This document shows, one piece after another, positions 19,327-28,598 of a stretch of 64,000 nt of DNA (the stretch's first letter is position 1; each line of letters starts with the position of its first letter). The position numbers and the translations under genes were made by a program. The DNA is from Flectonema sp. DT1601 (Eukaryota > Euglenozoa > Diplonemea > Diplonemida > Diplonemidae), in NCBI GenBank assembly GCA_964019425.1, contig OZ025781.1:558001-622000 (forward strand), read 5' to 3'. The notes below the pieces were generated by a model that was given only the letters and a program-made list of their open reading frames with translations, made no database searches and was not told the origin of the DNA.

Positions 19327-20796
19327 ATGGCTACGGTTGAGAAATCGTGTCCCATTCCCCAAACTGGAAACTACTACGCAGTGTCAAGCAATCATCAAAG
19401 TGAGACTGAGGATGATTTTGCAGCCCATGTCATTCATTCACTGACGAGACTGTACTTGAATGAATCACGTGAATTATCTGATAAAAAATCAATATTCGCA
19501 CACGTTCTTATACCAGGAGAATTAAGGGAAGAAATCCACAGCTATTCATGTGTTAATCACTGTGCTGTATTATATAGAGGATCTTTATTCTCTTTGGTGT
19601 TCGTTGATCAAAGTAATAACGCAATCGGTGTTAACCAAATTAAAGAAAACATAACAAATTTAAAACAACAAGCTGAGGATAATCTGGTAACTGGACATGG
19701 AGAAGGAGCCGATATAGCTATCTTTACTGGTCTTAGTCGATTGGAATGGAAGAAAATAAGACAGGAATTACAGAATGACATTAGATCGAAGAGAGCAATC
19801 GAAGCAGCGGAAAGCTCTGCGTTTATATTTTCAATAGATGACGATGTGGAGGGTAGCACAGGTGATGTTGGATCATATTTCGGATCCGGAAACACGCGAT
19901 GGTTTGACCATTCTCTTAATATTTCTATTCAACAACGATATGAACAAAACTACTTCAGGCTCTCAGTAGTAACCGAAAGCGGAAACACTGATTCTCCTGA
20001 TCAGTTATGTGATTTCATGGAAAAGTTAAAATGTGAAATGACGAAACCAATTTCTTGCGATCAATCAAACGAAACAAAAACTATTTTAACACACCATCCA
20101 GCATCTATAAGCGCTGCCTCATCTAAGAATGTTATTACGTCACAGCCAATTATAAAAATGGCAGCCTCCTATCGTACAGCAATCAGAGAAGCACCCATCC
20201 TGATTAGTCATTTAATGGACAGTGCGGGTATAGCAGCGGTGTTTCAAATTGCAGCAGCGGTGGCGTATTTTAAAATTTATAATAAATTTGGTTTGTGTCA
20301 CCATATAGCCGCATCAAAGACAGGTTCGAATGCTGTTTTTACTGTTAGTGGTAGTCTCCTTAGAACGTATTTACAAGCTGTTTGTAACTGTCATCCAGAT
20401 CGAGTTTACCCGCAGTATGGAATAATCATGTTACTGAAAGAATTGATTTCTGAATTACGAAAAGGAATAATTGACGTTGGTCGTGGTATCTCAAACCATT
20501 CACCACTCGGTCACTATCCTGCCTATACTTCTAGCGAGAGTCGGTTTTGTTGTTCAGAAGATCAGGTGTTGTACTGCACTCCTCGATTACATACAAATCT
20601 TCATTTCACACACTATACGGCTAATCAACGAGCTTGGTTTTCATTTGTGTGGTGTAGAGGAGACTTTGACGAACTACCAGATACATTCATTTCATGTCTG
20701 AATGAGACGCAGGTATTATTGTGTCCAACGACTCCTCTGAAACAGTCTCCTTCTTCAGAAAGGAGGGTGAGTTATATCGACAGGGAAATTATTTAA
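19327..20796 (+). CDS. Choline/carnitine acyltransferase-like protein, catalytic site not conserved
   Basis: 489 residues as an open frame. The middle matches the carnitine acyltransferase fold: HCAVLYRGSLFSLVFVDQ (about 76-95, the family's HhivvlrrGrfy strand), FTGLSRLEWKKIRQEL (about 137), AAESSAFIFSIDDD (about 159) and TRWFDHSLNISI (about 190). The family's catalytic His, in EHSxxDG shortly after the NRWFDK motif, has no counterpart here, and the RTE/STS region near the C-terminus is also not recognised. Family members are about 600 residues, so this is short at the C-terminus. A GTGAGT at 20767 followed by AACAACAG at 20802-20809 would be an in-frame 43-base intron leading to a short exon (20810-20881) encoding YYDYGFYI, reminiscent of the family's C-terminal DGYGvgY; this is unproven. 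A pseudoenzyme is likely. Confidence 0.65.
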   Translation: MATVEKSCPIPQTGNYYAVSSNHQSETEDDFAAHVIHSLTRLYLNESRELSDKKSIFAHVLIPGELREEIHSYSCVNHCAVLYRGSLFSLVFVDQSNNAIGVNQIKENITNLKQQAEDNLVTGHGEGADIAIFTGLSRLEWKKIRQELQNDIRSKRAIEAAESSAFIFSIDDDVEGSTGDVGSYFGSGNTRWFDHSLNISIQQRYEQNYFRLSVVTESGNTDSPDQLCDFMEKLKCEMTKPISCDQSNETKTILTHHPASISAASSKNVITSQPIIKMAASYRTAIREAPILISHLMDSAGIAAVFQIAAAVAYFKIYNKFGLCHHIAASKTGSNAVFTVSGSLLRTYLQAVCNCHPDRVYPQYGIIMLLKELISELRKGIIDVGRGISNHSPLGHYPAYTSSESRFCCSEDQVLYCTPRLHTNLHFTHYTANQRAWFSFVWCRGDFDELPDTFISCLNETQVLLCPTTPLKQSPSSERRVSYIDREII

Positions 20797-20881
20797 GAAA
20801 AAACAACAGCAGCAGTGGTGTGTTAGTTCTTATTATGATTATGGTTTTTACATCGACCAGGTCATGGGGCATTCAAATTAG

Positions 20882-21453
20882 CTGGTTTTTTGCACTGACT
20901 TCCCGTTTCCCCTCCACATTTTCTAAAGGGGTCAGCCAGAATCCTGATAAGATCACACTGGGTTGACACAACTCTGAAAACAAGAGGTCATCAATGGTGT
21001 GGAGAACAAAGCCTTGTCTTATGGAGTTCAGGACAGCCTCAACTGTTGTTACTAAGAATAAACAGAATACTTGCACTTAGTGCCCTCATGCTGCTGAGAG
21101 CCGCACTTGTGTCTGACAGGAGGGAGTTTGTTGTGATAATGCGTAGCAGCTTCCACTTGAGCAGTACTAGATTTTTTATTTTTTTTTAGCATAGAAAATA
21201 CACCGCTTGTACAGCTACAGATCTTATTTACACCCTTATATTATATCCAACTTTTCTGAGTTGGGTATCAAAGTCGCATGTAAACTTGTTTCGTTTTTTT
21301 CTTCTTTTTTTTTCTTCACCTTAATTTTCTCAGCCAGCGTTCTTAGCGACTTTACTTTTTTTTTTGATGTCTCGAAGAGGGATGACTAACTTTATTGTTA
21401 TCACATCTGATTTATGTCTTAAAAATTATTTTTCTATCCAACACAGGGAAAGT
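20882..21453. other. Spacer with a 280-bp block of ordinary composition
   Basis: 20882-21165 lacks homopolymers and has coding-like composition, but both strands are interrupted by stops. The minus strand has a short frame at 20873-21076. It may be a decayed element or an untranslated region. From 21170 the sequence is T-rich and ends in the acceptor CCAACACAG (21438-21446) for the next gene. Confidence 0.4.
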
Positions 21454-24400
21454 ATGATATCTCGAGTTGTAGTTACCTACTTAATAGCAGGATGCTTAAG
21501 GACTGTGTGGGGTCAGCAGAATGAGTGTGTTACCTTAGCAGTTCCGACTATCTGTAGATTGAATTCACAATTGTGTTTCGATGCTGATATTAATACAGCG
21601 TCATCTTCAACATGTCAGTGTCCGTCTTATTTAGGATTTCAAAACGCAGCCACTCCTTGCACTCAAACAGCAGCATGTGGTGGTACCACAACATGCAGCG
21701 CAGCTAACCAAGCTTGCTTACCGGATACAACTGGTGGTACTGGTTTTGAGTGTGGATGTATTTATCCAGACTACTGTGCTTCAACTCTTAACGCTGCAGC
21801 AACACCAAGACGTGATGAATGTATTGTTCAATGTCCAGGATGTGCTGACACAGGAAATGGAGTTGGCAACTTATGTAATGTTGGAGGTCAAGTATGTGTT
21901 GATCCTGACCACACTGCTACAACTAATTATAGATGTGAATGTCCTTACCCGTCAACTGGTACTGCTGGTGCACAAGCTCTTGCAACATGTACACACGCTG
22001 GTTCAGAATGTGATGCAGGAACACCTCTTAATAGTGTTACTTGTACATCTCAGGGTCAGAAGTGTATTGATATCACAGTTGGGAACATTGCAAATGACTG
22101 GAAGTGTGTCTGCCTAACCAGCTCTCAACAATCTGTGATGTCAGCAGTTGCTGACTGTCAGATTGATGAATGTACTGCTCGTTGTCAATCATGTGCCTGG
22201 AAGAATGGAATCTTTTCAAATGGAGGAGGAAATGTTTGTCAGAGATTTGGTCAATTTTGTGTCGATCCAAACAAGTCAAGTACAAGTTTAAATGATTGGT
22301 ATTGTACCTGTCCTCAGGGATCATCTGCTACTGCAGCTCCTATTCAAGAACCTTTGTTTTGTATTCCAACTGCAACAACAGACGACTGCAGAACCGCAAC
22401 TAACGGCATCTTCTTACAACGTTGTCCAGCTGGTCAATATTGTGTTGATCCAACACCGGCTACAACAAATGGTGATTGGGAGTGTAGGTGTTTACCTCCT
22501 TCAAGTGGTACAGCAGTAGCAGGAGCAGCAGCAACTTGTGTATTAAATGAATGTATGCAGGAGAATAAGGGACTTCGATGTCTTGCAATTGGTCAGACTT
22601 GCACTGAAGTTGGAACTAACCCGAGCACTGCTGCCCACTACGATGACTGGTCATGTAATTGTGTTGCTCCAATGACTGGAACAGGTGCTCAAACTGAAGC
22701 AACTTGCACAATGACGGGTGGTGGTGCTGCAGGAGATTGTGACGTCGCTGGTTGGCAGTGTACTAATGTTGGCCGGGCCTGCACTGCTAACGGACCAGTG
22801 TGTGCATGCCCCGCTCCACTCGTTCTAACTGCTGGGGTTTGTGTTCTTGATGAGTGTACCATGTTCGGTTCCATCTGCACTGGCCTGGGCCAGCTCTGTA
22901 CTGATCCGATACAGACAATTGAAAGTATGAATGATTGGTATTGCTCATGTACTCCACCTGCTTACGGAGAACGTGTTGGAAACTACGTCAGGGGATGGTC
23001 TTGTCTTCTTGATGAATGTAACTCTGTTTGTGATACCTGTCCTCAGAATACTACAAATGGAACTCATCTTTGTCACTCATTTGGTCAAACTTGTTCTGAA
23101 GGATCTCAATCAGTAGATTACGACTGGGTGTGTGCTTGTTCAGGAGATGTGAATGTTATTACGGGAACAGCAACTAATGGAACAGCTAACTGTTCTTTAC
23201 CAAATCCTTCTACATCTGAATGTGTACAAAGAGAAAACGTAATGACATGTGGAGCTAAAAAACAAGCTTGTGTCGATCCGTCGGCTGCTGCTGATGACGT
23301 CACATGTGCGTGTGTTGTTGGAACTGCGAATACTGCCACCCCACCTAGTTGTGATCTTGATGAGTGCGCTGACACCACAGCACTTCCATTTACGACTTGT
23401 GCTGCTGCTGGTCAAACATGTTCTGATCCAAACCCTGATGTTAGTTCAATGGGTGATTGGACCTGTAGTTGTATGTCCCCACGTGTTGGCACCAATACAG
23501 CCGCTGCTGCTACAAACTGTGACGTCTACGACGAGTGTTTGGTCGTAGCAAAAAGAGATATTTGTCTAAATGCTGGTCAGATTTGTGTTGATATCATGAA
23601 AACGGACGCCGTAATCGGAGATTGGCAATGTCAGTGTCCACATGATACAACACAATTTACAGTAGCTGCTGCAGCAACTTGTACTTATGCAGGAGCGCAA
23701 TGTCTCGCGAACTCAGCTAATTGTGGTGCTGCAAAGTACTGCAATGACATAACAGGACCACCTGCTAGTTACGAATGCTTATGCCCAAATCCATACACGG
23801 CTGTTTCAAGTATGGCTGCTACGCCTTTGTGTACTTTTGATGAATGTATGGCTGGGACTGCAGCTAATACTCGATGTGCTACTGCAGGACAGACATGTGT
23901 GGATACAGACACAGCAATCACAGCAATGAACACGTGGGAGTGTCGCTGTGTTGCTCCACAGGTAGGTTCAAAACCTGCTGATGTAGCAACCTGTGTGCTT
24001 GATGAGTGCACTCAGACACCTAATATAAAATGTCCTCTAATTTCTCAAGTGTGCTCAGATCCTAATACTTATGTTTTGAATACTTGGATATGTATTCAAA
24101 ATATTTCTCACCCACTAGACGAGTGTACTGAAAACAGTAACGTCAATAACGACACCTGCGCTGCAGCTAATCAAACGTGTGTTGATCCAAATACGAATGC
24201 AACGTCAACTGATGACTGGGCATGTTTCTGTTTAGGTCTTAATAATGCAGTAACTACAATCTCTAATGTCGGAGGAGTAGTGGCATCGTGTCCGAGTCCT
24301 ACTGCGGCACCTGATACAGCGGCGCCACCAACACCAACACCAGTGACGACTGTTCTGGATGAGTGTGCTGCTTCACCGTGTGGATCACAAACGTGTAATG

Positions 24401-26823
24401 ATCCGGTTAAAACAACAGCATCGTTGAATGATTTTATCTGTAGCTGTACGAATGTTCCACAGGCTAACTCAAATGCAGGCAGTCCTGCAACTTGTGATGA
24501 ATGCGCTGACAGCACAACCAACGTCAGTCGTTGTGGTGCTGTTTCAGTCACGTGTACGGATCCAAATCCAACCGACGCATCTTTAAATGATTATGTCTGC
24601 TCCTGTCCAACTGGTGGTAATTCTGTTGGAACTGTTTGTACGGTAAACGAATGTACTGCCAACCCATGTGGAAACCTTCAAACATGCACAGAAAACTCAC
24701 TTCAGATAACTGGTGATTACAGGTGTGAATGTTTTGGTCTTTGGAAAATTGGTGGTTCTGTAGAAGGTATGTTTTAATTAAATACGATTGGGTTTTATTG
24801 ATTATTAAGAAAACAACAGCAACAACAACAACAACAACAAACAGGATGTGATACGTACGACTATTCTCTAATGTTCCGCTTTGAAACAACACAACCACAA
24901 GCAACATATAACGCAACGAAAACTATTGCTCAGATTGTGAATATAATAAACTTTTTAGCTGATGGAAGCACGCAAGATACAATGGTAACACCTACAGGAT
25001 GCAGAACTTGTGCTTATGTTACAGCTGCGAACCTGAGAAATGAATGCGTTCAGTTTGGAGCAACGTTGGCTTCTCTATGTAAGATAAACAGTACTTCTGT
25101 TGTTTCGAGAGATGTGAGTATTCTTCAAGCTGCCGGTACTGGTGTTGGTGTATTTGAGTTGATCGGATCCAATGAAGCAAAAGAAAACTGGAAGGACGCT
25201 CTGTTCAGAAGTCAACCGGAATTGCAATCCGATCCTGCTGTTGCTGCTCGTCCTGGAAGTTTACAGTTCTTCCCTATTGGCGCTGCTACTCCATCACCAG
25301 CACCACTTGTACTCACACCGCCATCAAGCAATGATGACGGGTTGGAGTGGTACGTTATATTATTAATCGTGTTGTTGGCGTTGTGTTGTCTTATTATTAT
25401 TTGTTTTCTAATTATTAGATATCGTAAAAAGAAGAGAAAGGAGAAAGAAGAAGTTGACAAAGAAATGAACGAACGTTCAAACACCAACCACATCGTTAAA
25501 GTAAATGACAGCCAAGAAGATAGACTAGTACCTGGTAGAATAGGACATGCCCCGACAGTGACACAAACAAGTAGAGATTCAAGTGTCAGTGGTATCAATC
25601 CAATTAATCAAGAGTTTCCAGCACCAGTACCAGCACCAGTCCCAATAGCCACTCCAGTTAAACAAGACTTCAGCCCTGCACTGTCATACAGAGATGTGAG
25701 CCATCAACAGAGACGCACTAGCGTCATTGCTTTTGGAAGACACAAAGAAGGTCAACTAGGAATTGGTGAACGACCTCTCCATGATGCCGCACCAGTAGAA
25801 GTTCCTGATTTAAATGATATTGGAATTACTTCTATTTCGTGTGGATCATTTCATACTGTGATTCTACTGGTTGATCATACCCTACTCGCATGTGGTGAGG
25901 GTGGTGATGGTCAACTTGGATTTGGAAATACTTTATCAGTTTCTATTCCAACGCAGATTACTTTCTTCAAAGGTAAATCTCCAACTCTTGTTGCATGTGG
26001 TGAGCAACACACTCTTGTAGCGTGTAGAAATGAAGGATTGTACGTGATGGGTTCTTCAGCTGAAGGTCAGTTGGGATTAGGTGATCATTCCACGAGACTA
26101 ACACCAACTTTGGTTCCAATGTTTCAGGGAAGAAGTATTGAATTAATGGCATGCAGTCATCATAGTATTGTTGTATCACAGGGATCAGTATTCGTTACAG
26201 GTTGGAACGAACAAGGACAACTCGGATTAGGAGATGATCACGATCGCAATAAATTTACTGAAATAGAGTTTTTCAGAGGAAAGCGAGTCAAGTTCATCGC
26301 AACTGGAGTCCGTAATTCTGTTGTATGCACCACTGATGGTCTCTACACTTTTGGAGGAAACAGTTACGGTCAGCTTGGTCTTGGTCATGCTGTACGTGAA
26401 CTTCACCCAGAAAGAGTTACGTTCTTTGATGATAAACAAATCCTTGGTATTTCAACATGGTTCCATACCATGGTTATATGTAAAGACGCTTTGTATACTT
26501 TTGGTGAGGGTGAATTCGGTAAACTAGGTCAAGGAAAGGAAGATCCAAACACGAACGATTTTCGTGATTCGTACCAACCAGAAATGGTACCATCCTTTAC
26601 GGGATCTGAGATTCAAAGTGTTATAGCTTGTAGTGAACACTCAGTTGTTGTTACTAATAGTGGTGTTTACATTTGGGGTAATGGTGATGCTGGGTCCATG
26701 GGACACGGTGATTTACAAATTACCCATCCACCTGACTCACGTGTACATGCTTTAGATAATTACGATGTCAGTCTAGTTAGCTGTGGTACTGATCATACTA
26801 TGGTTTACGCATCTTCGAAATGA
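21454..26823 (+). CDS. Membrane protein: Cys-rich DEC repeats, one TM segment, cytosolic RCC1 propeller
   Basis: Exons 21454-24766 and 24845-26823 join in frame (GAA G/GA TGT GAT), giving 1763 residues. I start at 21454, 8 bases after an acceptor CAG, because this gives a signal peptide (MISRVVVTYLIAGCLRTVWG). About 16-17 modules follow, each like DECxxxxxxCxxxGQxCxDPxxxxxxDWxCxC, akin to calcium-binding EGF repeats. A membrane anchor (WYVILLIVLLALCCLIIICF, near 25350-25410) is followed by a basic stop-transfer RKKKRKEKEE. The cytosolic part carries about seven RCC1-type blades (GQLGIGE, GQLGFGN, GQLGLGD, GQLGLGDD, GQLGLGH, GKLGQGK, GSMGHGD; about 25720-26815). RCC1 propellers bind Ran, small GTPases or chromatin in other proteins. 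The layout suggests a receptor-like surface protein; ligand and partner are unknown. Confidence 0.9.
24767..24844 (+). other. Spliceosomal intron in the DEC-RCC1 gene
   Basis: 78 bases, GTATGTTTTAATT at the 5' end; the 3' end is a run of CAA triplets then ACAG. It joins the extracellular repeat exon to the exon coding for the membrane anchor and RCC1 propeller. Confidence 0.85.
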
Positions 26824-27760
26824 TTTCATAATTTTCTTTTTCAGAACTTTTTTTTTTTTTTTTTTCTGCAGTGAAAACAATCATCCTATGAACAAAGTTA
26901 GTGAGCAGGGTATTAACTTTTCCCGGCCAACCAAGAGAAAGAATAAAAAAAAAAAAAAAAAAAAAACTTTTTTCCTTTTTTTATGATGGAAGTGGTTGAG
27001 TACAATCTGGCTGTATTCATTTTTTTATTTTTTTCATCTATCATTTCGTTGTTATTATCTATTTAGTCTGTAGTAGTACACGCACGTGAATCAAACCTAG
27101 TTTCTCTCTCGTTCCCCTTTTCCCCCTTTTTGTGGGAAATCCTATCTTTTTTGGTTTAGTTTGTTTCCCCCTTTTTTTTTCAAGCAAGTTTTTGTTACAG
27201 AAAACAAAAAAAAAAAAAAAAAAACAACAACAGTATTTCGGTAGACACTCGGAACAATCATACTATGTTAATCCTTTTGTATTGAACTACTATGAAAAAA
27301 AAAAAAAAAAAAAAAAAAAGTTCGCTATTTTCTTTTTGTCGGACGGTTTTCATTTATTCAATTTAATCGTAGCTTCGTAGTAGGGTCCTTGATCTTGTGG
27401 ATTTCGTTGAGTTTATTACTCATGATGTGTCTTGCTTTTCATTCTCTCAATTGCTATTATTATTCGTACAGAGCAAGGAAGATTGTTGTGAACGTCGAAT
27501 TCAAGAATGACTACAACAACAACAACAACAAAATAGCGAAATACAACATCTCACATTTCTTTGTATTTAATAACATTTCATTGCCTGTTCTTTAGCCATC
27601 CTCCTTTCCCCCTTTATATGTCTTTCTGTATATTTCCTTTCATTTTTGTCGTTATTTTTTTATTTTTTTTATTAAATAGAATTTAGAATCAATTATCCCT
27701 TTTTTTGGGCCACAGCCAATCTACTGGAAAAAAAAAAAAAAAAAAAAAAAAATCTCAAAT
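26824..27760. other. Homopolymer-rich spacer
   Basis: Several A and T runs of 15-27 bases, a run of ACAACA triplets near 27510-27530, and no credible coding frame. The last long A run (about 27728-27752) comes immediately before the first LSU rRNA fragment. Confidence 0.5.
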
Positions 27761-27890
27761 AGTAGTAGTTTGAAAACTACTACTGCCTTCTTATGCATCG
27801 ATTCATCTAGACGGCAAGACGGTGGCCATGTAGTCGGCATCCGATGAATGAGTATGTAATAGCTCACCTGCCGAATGAACCGATCCCCCC
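27761..27890 (+). rRNA. LSU rRNA fragment A: GTPase-associated centre
   Basis: The segment TTCATCTAGACGGC, AAGACGGTGGCCATG, AGTCGG, GAGTATGTAATAGCTCACC, GCCGAATGAAC follows base by base the eukaryotic 25S/28S region usually read TTCATCTAGACAGC, ACGGTGGCCATGG, AAGTCGG, TGTGTAACAACTCACC, GCCGAATGAAC. This is the GTPase-associated centre (helices 42-44), which binds uL11 and the P-stalk and contacts translation factors. The ends pair: 27797-27806 with 27875-27884 (9 of 10). An 11-bp hairpin (27761-27771 with 27774-27784) sits just upstream where eukaryotic LSU also has a hairpin. Similarity stops sharply on both sides; spacer and then the BOP1 gene follow. I know of no complete LSU gene in the window. 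Confidence 0.88.
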
Positions 27891-28598
27891 TGCTACTTTT
27901 TATTGAGACTACCACAATAAGATTTCCTTATCCATCTTGAGAAAAAAATAGAACGGCTTGATTGCATGTTTTCTATGAGGTGATTTTTCGAACTTTATAA
28001 TTCAGGGCAGATTGATTCCAAGCATAGCCCCAATAAAGTAGTTTACTGATAATGTGCTGTTGGTAGTCTCGAAAGCCGAGTGATTATGTTGTGCGATCAA
28101 TTTCCTTTAATGATGTACTCAAGGTCGGAATAAGAAAACTGAAAGCCATTAGATACTCGCATTGCGAGTGTGTCTACAAAAAAAAAAAAAAAAAAAAACT
28201 TTCCTTCGTTGTTGCCAGAATTTCCAAGTCCCCCACTTTTTTTTTTTTTTTTTTTTTTCCCCTCCAAAAAAAAAAAAAAGTTTGTTATCGTCTTTTAGGT
28301 GTGACGAAATGAACAAGTCATAAACCTCTTAACCCTCACAGGGTGGCTACTATTGTTAATTGTTTATAATCAGAGAGTTGCTAATGAGGTGAGTCACAAT
28401 CGACTCTTTTTGATTGTATTCCTTACGCAACGTTGTCTCAGATAGTGTTCTTGTTATTTAGATTCCTCCTTGACTACAAGTAACTAAACCAATCTCCTAC
28501 AGGAAAATACATGCCGTACTAAAAAAGATTCTTTTGCTGGAGTTATCTTTCCATAACTTTTTTAAAAAACAAACAATAGGGGGCAGGCAATCAAAACG
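27891..28598. other. Spacer with a 270-bp block of mixed composition
   Basis: 27960-28180 is free of homopolymers, contains hairpins such as CTCGCATTGCGAG (about 28157-28169), and could be a further structured RNA. I compared it by memory with LSU and SSU rRNA and could not support a match. T and A runs follow; GGGGCAG at 28580-28586 is the likely acceptor for BOP1. Confidence 0.4.

Noticed and set aside
28010-28180. An SSU or LSU rRNA piece (ATTAGATAC; AATGATGTACTCAAGGTCGG)
   Set aside because: Short matches only. The strictly conserved neighbours (for example GCCGCGGTAA or GTAACTTCGGG) are absent, while the accepted pieces keep such motifs.
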